Origin: Terfezia claveryi
Taxonomy: Eukaryota; Ascomycota; Pezizomycetes; Pezizales; Pezizaceae
DNA length: 64,000 bases
Reading direction: 5' to 3'
Assembly: GCA_015179025.1 (NCBI GenBank)
Contig: WHUX01000100.1
Span: forward strand, 1-64,000
The notes under the pieces were generated by a model. The model ran no database searches and was not told where the DNA came from. It saw only the letters and a program-made list of their open reading frames with translations. Of this stretch, positions 1 to 10,999 are shown in pieces (positions within the stretch are counted from its first letter, which is position 1; each line of letters begins with the position of its first letter). The translations under genes were made by a program, and so were the position numbers.

Positions 1-2
1 GG

Positions 3-1187
3 CTACTCTTTTGCCTGTTCCCCAACTTCTAGTCCCTTATTCGTAGTTTCCATAACCGTTTCGGCAGCTTGTAGAGTACGTTTTTGTACCTGTGGGCAAG
101 TTCTAACTCCATGTCCCATTCCTCCACAATAATAGCACCTCCTTTCAGCCATTCTCTTTGCTTTTTCCTCCGGAGATATCTTCTTCCTTCCTGCAGACAA
201 ATCCATGGGCCCAGGGTGAGTACCCGTGGCTGTAGAGGTAGAGGGAGTTTGGACTATTTGGGGGTTAACTGGAGCGGAAGTGGTAGGGCGTGATATTATT
301 CAGAGTATTGGTCCAACACAATTATGTATTTGGGTTTGTAGTGCACGGCGACGAGTATCTAGCCTTTGGCAGACTTCCACATACTCGTTAAACTCCGTGG
401 GCTCAGGATGTATGGCGAGGAGATCTTGTTGTAGTTGGTAGGAAAGTCCGGGCTTTAGAGCTGCCAACTTAGCCGTATTACCCCAACTCGTTTCAGCTGC
501 ATATCGTTGGAATTTGGCAAAATAAGCAGCGAACTCCCTGGCCCCCTGAATCATTGTTTGTAGTTTGTACTCTGCGTTGGCTACTCGATTTGGATCGCCG
601 AATGCATTTTCGAGAATGGTAATAAGTGCTGCTAGGTTGGTTAAGTTCACCTTATCGTTTTCAATATAAGGGGTAACCTGATCTAGGGCATCTTCAGCTA
701 AGGAATTTATTGCTAGTCGAAGTTTTGCTTGTTCATCACTATAAGTAGCAGCCTTTAGTCGTAGTTGGGTGAGGAAAGGACGCAGCTTATTTCGGTCTTT
801 TCCAGAGAATTTTTCTGGGTTGGGTATCTTCTCTGAATGACCCCCTCCTTCTCCTGGTTGTAACCGAGCCAAAGTCGCATTGATAGCCCTCATATCTTCC
901 AACTGCGTTTGAAGCTCATTAATCACTGTCTCTTAAGTAGTTACTTCATCTCGTAACTCTTGAGTGGCTGTGCGTAAGGTTGTGTCTTCTTGTTGCCGCG
1001 CTGTGAGTTGATTCGTTAAGTTTGTTACTTGGGTTCGTAATCTTACGACATCTTGTCGTCGGTCTGGTAGCCCTAGTAGCTGATCTAGTAGGGTAATGGT
1101 TTCATTGAGTATTCCGATGTAATCCTGGTTTGCTGAGTTCAACGCAGTTCGCAAACAAGGAACTAGGTCGACAATAGCGGCCGGCAA
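3..1187 (-). pseudogene. Family A gag (coiled coil, capsid, zinc knuckle), broken
   Basis: Gag packages the retrotransposon RNA in the cytoplasmic particle. Read from 1187 leftwards there is a leucine-rich N-terminal coiled-coil segment (933-1187), a capsid-like region (300-926, with PEKFSGKDRNKLRPF and ALDQVTPYI) and a C-terminal CCHC knuckle, CYYCGGMGHGVRTC, near 110-150. The same three blocks occur in the same order at 42435-43590. The reading frame is interrupted between the first two blocks (stop near 930) and again near 299, so this copy could not make full-length Gag. Assignment to Ty3/gypsy rests on the family A pol genes in the second copy. Confidence 0.8.
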
Positions 1188-1257
1188 TTCAACAATAGGC
1201 TGAGTTATTATTCATAGCTAGGGGTTGCGCTTAGTGGAGTATATCGACACAACGTAG

Positions 1258-1761
1258 TGTAACGGCGTAGGTCGTTGGCTGTGGCTATAACTAAAGACGT
1301 GACTCCAAGGAGCGCACGAAGACGAGACTATAACTGTAGATTGAAGTATCAAGACAAAAGGCAGAGTCTGTATTACCAAGGTTATAATACAAGACGTTGC
1401 GTAAGGAACAAGAACAAGAAACGACAATTATGGCTTCCTATATACACGATTGCCGTGGCCAAAGGAGTGGCACCCAACTAACTTGATGTCACCTGCATTC
1501 GCAGATGATACTCCGCGATCCACCTCTCTAATCCCTTCTAGTATTAAGACACTCCGAACAAGTCTGTTCGGGTGTTAAATACCACGCTGACACTCGAATT
1601 GTTACCTGCGATCGCAGGTGATACTCCACGATCCACCTCTCTAATTCCTTCTAGTATTAAGACACTCCGAACAAGTCTGTTCGGGTGTCAAATACCACGC
1701 TGACACTCGAACAAGCCTGTTCGGGTGTCAAATACCTCGCAAGTAAATTAACGCTGTAACA
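1258..1761 (-). repeat. 5' LTR of family A copy 1
   Basis: On the plus strand it runs from TGTAACGGCG to CGCTGTAACA, matching the paired LTRs at 38252-38743 and 43661-44150. It is slightly longer (504 bp) because a block with a 20-bp palindrome and a hairpin motif is duplicated: palindrome-like sites at 1489-1508 and 1602-1622, and hairpin motifs (GACACTC.GAACA ... TGTTCGGGTGT) at 1549-1575, 1661-1689 and 1702-1730. A TATATA box lies near 1440. The presumed transcript start (plus-strand ACGTTGCGT) is near 1393-1401. Confidence 0.85.
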
Positions 1762-1763
1762 GT

Positions 1764-3260
1764 ATGGCATTGCCTCTCACCCCTGAAGAATTTTGGGACA
1801 GATATCTTCCAATGGTTGAGGAGATTTTGAAATATACTCGCTCAATGGGACATGCCCAACAGTATCATCCAGACGATACTCGACTTTTAATGGAAGCCAT
1901 TGTAAAACACTATTTATGGCTAACACCATACCCATTCAAGGAAAAGGACTTAGAAATGAATGCATTTTTAAGTAAGGAATTAAAGAAGCCTCTTGTTCCT
2001 CTTTTAAGGAAACCGAATTGGGTAATAAATAACTGGGAAGAAATTATGGCTTTTATGATGAGCGGCACTCATCTAGAAGAATCAACACATACCGCGGAGG
2101 ATTTTTTCAATCCTAGTAGAGAACTTCCAGGAGCGTTCCTGAGAACACCGAAAGATCAATCGAAAGGCAAAGGTCGAGCACCTGAGACACCAGAAAGGAG
2201 GACTGGGTCAGCCAAAGAACCAAGTGACAAAAACCAACCACCAGAAGATATACAACTACCGGAAGACGATAACGATCTGGAAACAGGACTAGATCCACAA
2301 AAGCAGAAATCTCAAGGAGGAGGACGAGATCCCAATGATAGCGGAGATGACAACTCGGACTCTGATAATGCATTGTCAGTTGCAAGTTAACCTTTAGTTA
2401 GAAAGCCCCAACGAGGAAAATTAGTTGAACATCAACAATGGGAATCAACTACAGGAATAGTTACAGCAGGTAACCATAAAACAACGGATGTTTTAAGAGG
2501 AATAAAGATTGATCTACCAGAAAAGGTGAAAGGAGAAGACAAAAAATGGTAAGACTCATAATATTTTGACTCTTGGGCCATAGCAATGCAATGTTGGTTG
2601 GTTCTAAAAAGGATAAATTTAGAAGGCGCTTTAGCTTTGGAAATTGTTGGATTCAGAATGGAAGGAAGTGCACTTACTACTTATAATCAATTCATAAGAG
2701 AAAAAGGGAAGGATGTGAAATTTTTTAGCTTCATGCTAGTGCTAAGAGATTTTCTGATACCCTCCACTAGCAAAGATATTTTATGGAAACGATGGGAGAC
2801 AGCTACACCATACAAGGACGGACGTCACATGGGAATCAAACAGTTCGCCAACTGGCTTACTGAAATGTAAATCAAATTGATTAATAAGGATAGTAAACAA
2901 TCAATATCGCAGGAAGTAAAAAGAAGAAAGTTTCTTAATCACCTGCCACCATACATGTCAGCTACATTAATTCCTTTAATTAAAGAAGAATGGTTATATG
3001 ATCAGCTCGTGCATCAAGCGGAGTCATATGAAGCTTCCAAGAAGGATATTGCCCACCGCCCACAACAAATACACTCCGATAACAATACTCTCGGAATGAA
3101 AATCGGAGTCACGGTCCACGCAGGGACCAGAATCAACGATAAAAAACAGGATCTAATCCTAGCAGCAATCCCAACACCAAACCCAACACAGAAAAATGGA
3201 AGGACTCAGATTGGGACATCATTACACAAAAATTGGATTAGAAGACGAAGATGCAATTAA
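1764..3260 (+). pseudogene. Family B gag
   Basis: The gag-like region begins with MALPLTPEEFWDRYL at 1764, directly after the end of family A. An acidic low-complexity stretch follows (about 2270-2390). After a stop comes a capsid-like region (2540-3060) containing the pattern FRMEGSALTTYNQ..., LW.RWE and a region ending in DQLVHQAESYEASKK. The minus-strand gag-like region at 20175-21718 (family C) has the same order of features, including an FRFERSAQTWYN pattern. In-frame stops at 2388-2390, near 2551 and at 2868-2870 break it. A possible CCHC remnant (CLWCWNPRHSYKDC) is read near 3275-3320. Confidence 0.65.
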
Positions 3261-3341
3261 TTAGGGACAAGAAATGTCTATGGTGTTGGAACCCTAGACA
3301 CTCCTACAAAGACTGTAGGAAACGAAAAAATAAGGTACCAT

Positions 3342-5350
3342 ATGTATAGCCGCATAGGATTTAGCTACACTGATAGCTACCAAGAACCAACCAACAAGGA
3401 TAAAATCAAGGAACGACCCTTGTCAAGACAGGTACCTGATTTTAGCAAGGTATTCGTTAAGGCTAACGAACACCCCGCACTAGCTTTAATTGATCTCCAA
3501 ACGAAGGGAGGAGACTTAATTAATTCTCAATTTGTACATCTATACAAAATACCGACCAGAAGTATTGAGAAGAAATCATTAAGCACAGCAATTAAAGGCT
3601 CAAAAGGAACGATAGACAAAGCCTGTACTATCAAACTAGATTGGATAGGTTATATAGAAGAACGAACCTTTTATGTAGCTCATTTGACTAGATAGGACAT
3701 GATACTAGGAGAATCTGCTCTCAGCAAAGTGCGAGCAATAATTCTGCCCATCAGGAACCAGTTACTATCCAACCAGAAAATATTCCACGATTCCAGCTTA
3801 GTGTATGGAAGGGATCTAAAACCATGGCGAATGGTATAAGATCAGGTACACACAGGTCAGCTGCGAATCAGTTACAGATTATAGTAAACCAGATAATTGG
3901 GAAAATATTAGTAACATAGAAGAAACTGATCCAGAAAGAGAACTCATGACAGCTGTTTCTACGGTACAGAAACAATTCAACCCTGTAACGGAGTTTCCCT
4001 TATTATTTCCCAAGACAATTCCATGGGAATTCCACCACTAAGAAAAATTAATCACTCTATCAAACCAAAAGTAGGAGCTACTTGGATACCAAAATGGCGA
4101 CCTTCAGGACACCGATTTAGACAACAAATCCATGACAAATTAGTCGAAGAAGAAGCATCAGGTCGTATATATAGAGTAGAAAATGACACAAATGCTGTAG
4201 TTATATTCACTATTCCTAAACGAGATAAACCGGAAGAAGCCAGACATGTCAATGACTGTCAAGACCGCAATTTAGCTGTCGAACCGGATCACACCCCATT
4301 GCCAGATATTAATAAAGCAATTGAACTAGTAGCAGAGAATCCCATTTGGACTAAGCTTGACTTAGCTGACGGATTTTTTAATATTAGGAACAATAAAGAA
4401 TCTGAGCAACACTCTACCTTTTTATGTTACATGGGATATTTCAGAAGTAGAGTTATGCAACAAGGGGATCGTAACGCACCTGCTACCATGGTTCGCGTTA
4501 TGCATGAAATTTTTAAGGACATGGTCTATAAAAATTTAATCATCTATATTGATGATATTATTATATTCTCCAAAACGTATGAAGAACATGTAGAATTATT
4601 GAAGAAAGTACTTCAACATCTACAGGATAAGAAATTCTATCTCAAAGAAAGCAAATACCAGTTCTTTACTCCAAGATTGGAAATCTTAGGACATGTTTTG
4701 ACATCAGATGGATTACATGTAGACCCGAAGAAAAGGACTACTATATTAACATTTCCAACTCCTACAAAAAAAAAGGATCTTAGAGGATTCCTTGGAATCG
4801 TTAATTATCTTAGCAGATTTATTCCTGACTTGGCATCGTATGCAAGCACCCTGTTAGAACTGTAAGGAGAAACAAAGAAATGGGAATGGACAGATACTTA
4901 TAATGCAGCGTTTGAAAAACTCAAGGAACTCGTCAATTCCCTACATGTTTTAAAACCCTGGAATAATGAGTCAACTGAACCCAAATATTTAGTCTGTGAT
5001 GCTAGTGATATAGGACTAGGATCGTAGATAGGTCAAGGACTGCTAACGCACATCAGACCATCATGCTTCCACTCAAGAAAATTTAATCCAGCACAACTCA
5101 ATTATCCCACCTTCCAAAAAGAATTATTGGCGATTATTGACTCATTGAAATTTTTTGAAGCACAATTAAGAGGTCACAAGTTCACTATCCTTACCAACCA
5201 TAAACTATTAGTAACCTTTCATACTCAAACGCCAACAAGTCAAAAATTGAGGCAATGGCAAGATTACCTAATAGAATTTGATACAGATATACAGTACACC
5301 GCAGGAAAGGAAAATTTGATAGCAGACGCTCTATCAAGGAAGCATAAATA
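3342..5350 (+). pseudogene. Family B protease, reverse transcriptase and RNase H
   Basis: A protease-like segment (3342-3695) has ALIDLQTKGGDLINSQFV, in which the usual D-S/C-G-A/T active site is degenerate. RT spans about 3990-4865: TKLDLADGFFNI, VMQQGDRNAPAT and the catalytic YIDDIIIFS near 4548. RNase H follows (4870-5350) with LVCDASD, KELLAIIDS and DALSRKH. Stops at 4863-4865 and within the RNase H (GS*IGQG, near 5024-5026) inactivate it. The RT carries the MQQGD.NAPAT variant rather than the [10 protein letters not shown] form seen in families A and E, so B belongs to a different gypsy lineage. Confidence 0.8.
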
Positions 5351-6740
5351 CTCAGACACTCCCACCAACGAGGACAATTATATCTCCAACAGCATCGATT
5401 CTCCTAACTATACCTACAACTGCAACATCTCTACCAACGCTTTAAGAACTTTCCACTTACTAGAAACCTCTACTCAGAACAATATAGTTTCTCGCGGAGC
5501 TATCAATTTCAAGCATGTTGACTGCGACTTCAACAAATATCATGGAAGAGCTGAAGAACTTGGATATCATATCTTCTGTCCATACTTCAAGAGCATCCCA
5601 GATGAAGAAAGCGAATGTGATATGATGAAGGAAGAAGAGTCCTCAGATGACGAGACTCTATCCACCATACCAGCAGAAGTTTTTAGCGGGTATGATCATG
5701 TACCCAATAAAAACAAGAACAAACCTTTAACAGTTCTTGGATTAAGATATAGGCCTCCATCTTCTAAAAACCCTCAACAAAACACTCTCACTCCCGAAGA
5801 AGCGAAGAAAATTGCCCTTGACCTAGCTCATAGCAATTGGCAACAACACAAAAGGATGCACTGGTCTATTTGCCATGATTTTTACTGTCCAGCTCATGGC
5901 AGCTCCCACGCCATGAACAACCGCATGTTTACCATTGAAACATGTGCAATTTGTGATCACCATGGACATGGTAGTTTGAATTGTGACCTGACAGCCTCAG
6001 TTCTTAAGAAGGAGAAGGAATTCCTTACGACTCGTATTGTGCACCTCGAGCCTTAAAAGGAACTAACACCAGTACAACAAACATCAGCATATTCACCTCC
6101 ACAAGCTCTCAGCCATGAAGAAGCTATCCAGGAAATCGGAGAATGGGCAAAAAGATGGATTACCAACAAGCCGACACGACCTACTCTCCAACCCAGCATT
6201 CAGTTCAGTAACCCTACCAAACAGATGAGCACCCGACAAATGGAACAGGAGATCATAAATACTCCTGTTGCCCTCAACAACTATGGAATACATCTCAACA
6301 ACCAGCTGCAACCGCTAGCAGCAGTAATGCAATTCCAATTAACACTGCCACCGTCACCACTCATTCTAAAAAGCGAGTAGCTATTGACGAAGATTCACCC
6401 TCTATCATTCAAGACACCAAGACCTCCAGACAGCGTTGTAATTTCTGTAAGTTCTCAGGACATAATGCTTCTATATGCAAGGAGAAGAAACCTACTATCA
6501 ATGACTTTAACATAAGGATCGAACCGACACTCAACAAGCTCATTGAAGAAAAACATATCAGCGATGGATGGGAAGACGACAAGGACTACTTCATCACACA
6601 GTGGCTTGACCAAGGTACAGGTATGAAAGCCGCATATCAATCATGTATGAAAGTATGTCCTATCTGGAAGAACTACTATAATACCTTTGTGAACCGTAAG
6701 GATCATAGAAGAAGAGATAGATTTTTGTATGTCAAGAACT
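5351..6740 (+). pseudogene. Family B zinc-knuckle region between RNase H and integrase
   Basis: Between the RNase H end (DALSRKH) and the integrase HHCC domain lie about 460 codons that are not part of a standard gypsy pol. The region contains an acidic patch, a His/Cys-rich segment, a CCHC knuckle CAICDHHGHGSLNC (about 5944-5985) and a second CCHC knuckle CNFCKFSGHNASIC (about 6437-6478). A stop at 6054-6056 and frame changes interrupt it. Family C has a similar multi-knuckle segment just upstream of its integrase (17051-18520). The function is unknown; nucleic-acid binding is likely from the knuckles alone. Confidence 0.6.
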
Positions 6741-8146
6741 GACAAGGACAATGGAGATTAGTCTTGCCCTCTACCTTTAATATCGAAGGTAAGAACTATC
6801 TCAAATTAGTTATTAAAGATACACATGAAGCAACTGCTTATGGAGGCATTGAAAAGACGATGAAATATCTTACTGACCAATATGACCACCAGTCCTTTGC
6901 AGAACCAACTAAGGACTATATCAGAAGTTGCAATACTTATCAACGGACAAAGTATTCCAACAAGGTGCCACTTGGACTCGTAACCCCATTACATGTACTA
7001 AGAAGGCCATGGATAGATATATCGATAGATTTTCTTAAGTTAGCACCTGTCTTTACTAAGTATTCAATTTTGTACCCGAATATTCCCATTGAAGAAGATC
7101 GTGTTGTTTATATTTCACGACTTTAGACGATTGTTGATAAACAATCAGGATTCAAGTTTCTTATTCCTGTCTCAGATAATTTCACAGCAGAACAATGTAC
7201 TGCTACCTTTGATACTCATGTAGTCCCAACTATGGGATATCCTTTTTGTATTGTTTTTGATCGAGACACTCTTTTTATGTCATCGCATTTTCAAGATTGG
7301 GCTAGGAATAAAGGAATCAAGTTGGAACTGTCTATCGCATATCATCCATGTGCAGATGGACAATCGGAAATTGTGAACAAAGAAATTCTGCAAGTAGCAA
7401 GAGCCTGTAAAATCGAAGGATTTGATTGGCTACAGAAACTACCAGAGATACAGTTGAAACTTAACTCTAGGTATAATGCTGTTAGATAGAATAGTCTCTT
7501 TTCTACACTATTTAGATTTAATGTATATCTTGGCATATCAATACTTCCATACCCTATTAATGCATATGTACCAGCAAACGAACGTCATGAGGTAACGTCT
7601 AAAAACCTATATGACGCCAAGAAGACTCAAGCATCTCAAGCGAACAAACGACTACCCAATGCAACTAAATTTTCAGTCAGACAACAAGTCATGCTTTCCT
7701 CAGAAAATATCAACATATCGAATGTCTCACCTAAACTCAAACCAAAATGGCTAGGCCCATTTCCTATTATTTCTAGTAATCAGAAACGTAATAACTATAG
7801 CCTAGACCTATCCAGCCAACCTGACCTCCACCTCATATATAATACTTTTCATATTAGCAAACTCAAACCATACTACAAAAATGATCCTACCCAGTTCCCT
7901 CATAGACAATCTCAGGAACCAGGACTAATCCAAGATAATCGTTATGAAGTTGAAAAGGTATTAGAATTTAGAACAGCTCCTAGAACTGGAGAAAGACAAT
8001 ATAAGGTCAAATGGCTAGGATACTCTCCTAAATATGATTCCTGAGTAAACGCCAAGGATATCACTACCGAAATTCTTCAAGACTTCTGGATGACCGGAAG
8101 TATGGAAGATACATTCAAAAGACGTCGAAGAACTAAAGGAAAATAA
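6741..8146 (+). pseudogene. Family B integrase and chromodomain
   Basis: The HHCC-type zinc domain is represented by THEATAYGGIEKTMKYL and YIRSCNTYQ (6815-6960). The catalytic core has ISIDFLK (first Asp), FDRDTLF (second Asp, about 7257) and DGQSEIVNKE (Glu, about 7370). After a stop at 7487-7489 comes the GPY/F-like segment KPKWLGPFPII, then a chromodomain starting RYEVEKVLEFR and ending KVKWLGYSP (about 7940-8040), which would target insertion to chromatin. A TGA at 8042-8044 falls where the conserved Trp (W) would be expected. Confidence 0.75.
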
Positions 8147-8232
8147 GGACCACGAACCAGAGATGAGACCCGAGCTCTCATCCAACAAGAACAAGATAGA
8201 ATCATGAGTCAAGGAAACACTAAGGATATTCA

Positions 8233-9008
8233 TGTTAATGTTAATATATTAACAATGTATCAAATCTTAGGATGTATGGAAACCAATATGGCAGAGCGAA
8301 AGAATTAAGGATAGGAAATCCTTCTATATAGGGAAGTGTAATAGAGAACGTTGTTTCATTGCTTATATAATTGATTATATACTTTTGTATTTCCTATATT
8401 ACTACTATGTTATGTAACTAAGCCTCTCGGTTAAAGGACTAGCCTTCTACAACCTCTTATTACTTTATAAGTGTCCATAGCACACGGAAGTTGCCATGGG
8501 AACTTCCATGGAACTTGCCATATGAGCACACCCTCATTATGGCCACGTGACCTCTGTTTAAAGGCGTGTGAGTCATTACTATAGCCACATGACCATCATT
8601 TATGACATGTTACTCATTACTATGGCCACATGACCTCTTTTGTACAGCGTACCACCTTCTGGTGTGCCACCCTTTATTGTATTTATTTCCTTAGTTATCA
8701 GATCTCAGAGGAGTATAAATAGGCCACTGGATTCCCTCTGGAATCCACAGAGAGAGAACAAGCAAGCATATAGAGCAAGCAAGCCTATATTCCGATCAGA
8801 TCAAGATCATATAGCTTAGATAGCACAAATCATATAAGATAGATTACACCAGTTAATTACTGTTCCCTCTGGGAATGTCCCACATAGTAATCTCACTACC
8901 CTTCTGAGGTCTTACTTCAGCAGAACCGAAATACACAAATGTCCATGCTTACGGATATAGATTGTATAAACAGTACCGAATAAATACTGTCTAGTACCAT
9001 TTATTACA
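8233..9008 (+). repeat. 3' LTR of family B
   Basis: The right boundary (ATTACA at 9008) is firm because family D integrase sequence resumes there. The left boundary TGTTAATG at 8233 is inferred from its position after the chromodomain and from the terminal TG...CA. The LTR contains short direct repeats of the type ATGGCCACATGACC (8520-8640) and a promoter-like GAGTATAAATAGGCC near 8711-8725. The partner LTR is not in the window, so length (about 776 bp) is provisional. Confidence 0.55.
8711..8725 (+). promoter_or_regulatory. TATA box of family B LTR
   Basis: GAGTATAAATAGG is a good TATA-type core promoter in the middle of the LTR, where the U3/R boundary is expected. Prediction from sequence only. 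Confidence 0.5.
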
Positions 9009-10990
9009 TCCTGCCACTTGACTATCATGGTGCTGTCTTAGCACTTCCAACTTAAACTCGGAGGGTACTACCCATAGTCCATCCTTCTTCTGCCATCTAG
9101 CCACATCTATTCCTTCTATTTTAACATCTTCAGCTTCCTCTTTATCCTCTTCCCCTAGTACCATTAGTTGTCCATCTTCGAAAAATCTAGCATCCATGCC
9201 TAATTTCTCTTCCCCTGAACGTCTAGACAGGCTATCAGGCTTACTCATCTTCGAACCGGGTCTGTAGTGAATATTGTAGATGAACTTGGACATGCAGAGG
9301 TACCAGGTAGCTTGACGGGAGTTGAGCTTCTACTTGGTATTGAAATATTGTAACCCTTGGTGGTCTGTATAGACGTTCACTGGAACGCCAACCAACCAAT
9401 CTCGCCACTTCCAGAAGCAATCTACAATTGCAAACAACTCTTTATCGTAGATAGGCCAGTTGCGTTGAGCTGCAGAAAGGGTTTTGGCATAGTATTCAAC
9501 GGGGTGAAGCTGCTTTCCTCCATTGATAATATAGTATTGAGAGAGGATACTAGCAATAGCTTGGTTACTAGCATCAGTCTCTATAATTGTGTCGAGTTGT
9601 CTGTCAAACTGTATAAGGATGGGAGCGGTGAGGAATCGTTCTCGGAGGTCATCAAAGGCTTGCTGTTGTTCGTGTCCCCAACTGAAAGGAACATCCTTTG
9701 TCAAGTCGATTAAGGGGCGTGCTTTTGCACTATAGTTGGCAATGAATCAATGGTAGTAATTAGCAAAGCCTAGGAATGCTTGAACCTCTTTCTTCTTAGT
9801 GGGAATGGGCCACTTGGACATGGTTTCGAGCTTGGAGGGGTCCATTTGGACGTGTTGACCATTGATAATATGATCAAGGAATAAGGTCTCCTGGACATGG
9901 AATTTGGACTTCAGGAGGTTAATAGCTAACCCATGTTGGATGCATTGCTGAAGAACTTTTTCGACTATTTGTTGATGTTCTTCCTCTATCTCACCTCCAT
10001 AGATGAGTATGTCATCCAAGTACCAGATACATCCTTCTATATCCTTGAAGATCATATCCATCATCTCTTGAAATGTAGTGGGGGCATTGGTCAACCTAAA
10101 TAGCATTACGGTATACTCGAATAGTCCCTTCTTTGTCCTGAATGCTATCTTCCATTCATCTCCTGGTGCAATCCTGATAAGGTTATACTCATTCTTAAGG
10201 TCCAATCGAGTGAACCATTTACCTCCACGAGTTCTATCAAGTAATTCTGAGATAAGAGGGAGTGGGTATTTGTTTGGACTGTAAGGCAGTTGAGGGCTCG
10301 GTAATCAACACAAAGCCTTAAGGATCCGTCTTTCTTTCGAACAAATAGGATAGGAGCACCAGCGGAGGAGCGTGAACGTCGGACTTTGGTAGTAGGAAGG
10401 TTCTCATCAAGGTACTTCTGGAGTGCTTCGTCTTCCTCCTATGTAGTCTTGTAGATAGCCCCGAATGGTATCTTTGCAGTTGGGTCTTGGAGGGGGATTT
10501 CGTGGTCCTACAGCTTGTGTTCAGAAAGTCTAGCTGCCTGTTTTGCAGTAAAACAATGTGTGTAATGAGAGTATCATTCACTTGCGTCAATAATAAGCAC
10601 AATCTCGCCATCCTCTAGTGGCTCTTCAACTTCTAGAATGGAAACAGTAGGGATCCATCTAACAGAACACGGAATAATCAAACCTGTAGAGACCTGTCTC
10701 AGGCACCTATCCTGAGTATCCACCGAAAATCCATTTTCTGTTAACCAAGATAAATCCAAAATAACATCCTTCTTTCCAATATCCAAAACTTCGGCATCCA
10801 TCTTGAACTTACCCAAAAAATGAGAAGAGGAATCCAACATATCAAACCTAGTATTAACCACATATTTCCCTCCAGAAATTCGAGATCCATCTCCCTGCCT
10901 AACTCTAACTTCCCTAGCTCTCTTCCAAATTCCCAACTTAACTGCCAATCTTTTCCCAACAACTGGAGCACTAGCTCTACAGTCTACCAC
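9009..10990 (-). pseudogene. Family D protease, RT, RNase H and start of integrase
   Basis: Reading leftwards from 10990: retropepsin-like segment with VDCRAS and DVILDLSWL (10574-10990); RT, first part in another frame with a rearranged region near 10318-10611, then [35 protein letters not shown] and catalytic YLDDILIYG (9747-10205); RNase H with ETDASNQAIASIL and YDKELFAIVD (9330-9704); then a linker containing KPDSLSRRSGEEK and the start of the integrase zinc domain, QHHDSQVAG (9009-9293). The chain stops there because B is inserted. Confidence 0.75.
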
Positions 10991-10999
10991 TGCTTCAAC

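Larger units (their letters stand above)
1..1761 (-). mobile_element. Ty3/gypsy chromovirus, family A copy 1 (5' end only)
   Basis: This is the 5' LTR and gag region of a minus-strand LTR retrotransposon; the rest lies beyond the left edge of the window. It is closely similar to the structurally complete copy at 38252-44150, which supplies the family assignment and the LTR boundaries. It ends at 1761 with TAACA, and the next bases are the start codon region of the family B gag, so this copy appears to have inserted at the very start of B. A target duplication cannot be checked because the other end is outside the window. Confidence 0.85.
1762..9008 (+). mobile_element. Ty3/gypsy element, family B (decayed)
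   Basis: This plus-strand element has the order gag, protease, RT, RNase H, zinc-knuckle block, integrase, chromodomain, 3' LTR. The 5' LTR and leader are missing from view because family A copy 1 lies directly upstream. At its right end ATTACA abuts the minus-strand integrase of family D exactly where D's zinc-binding HHCC motif should continue (after the Gly codon of VAG), so B seems to have inserted into D. Stop codons and frameshifts occur throughout pol, so the copy is dead. Confidence 0.8.
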
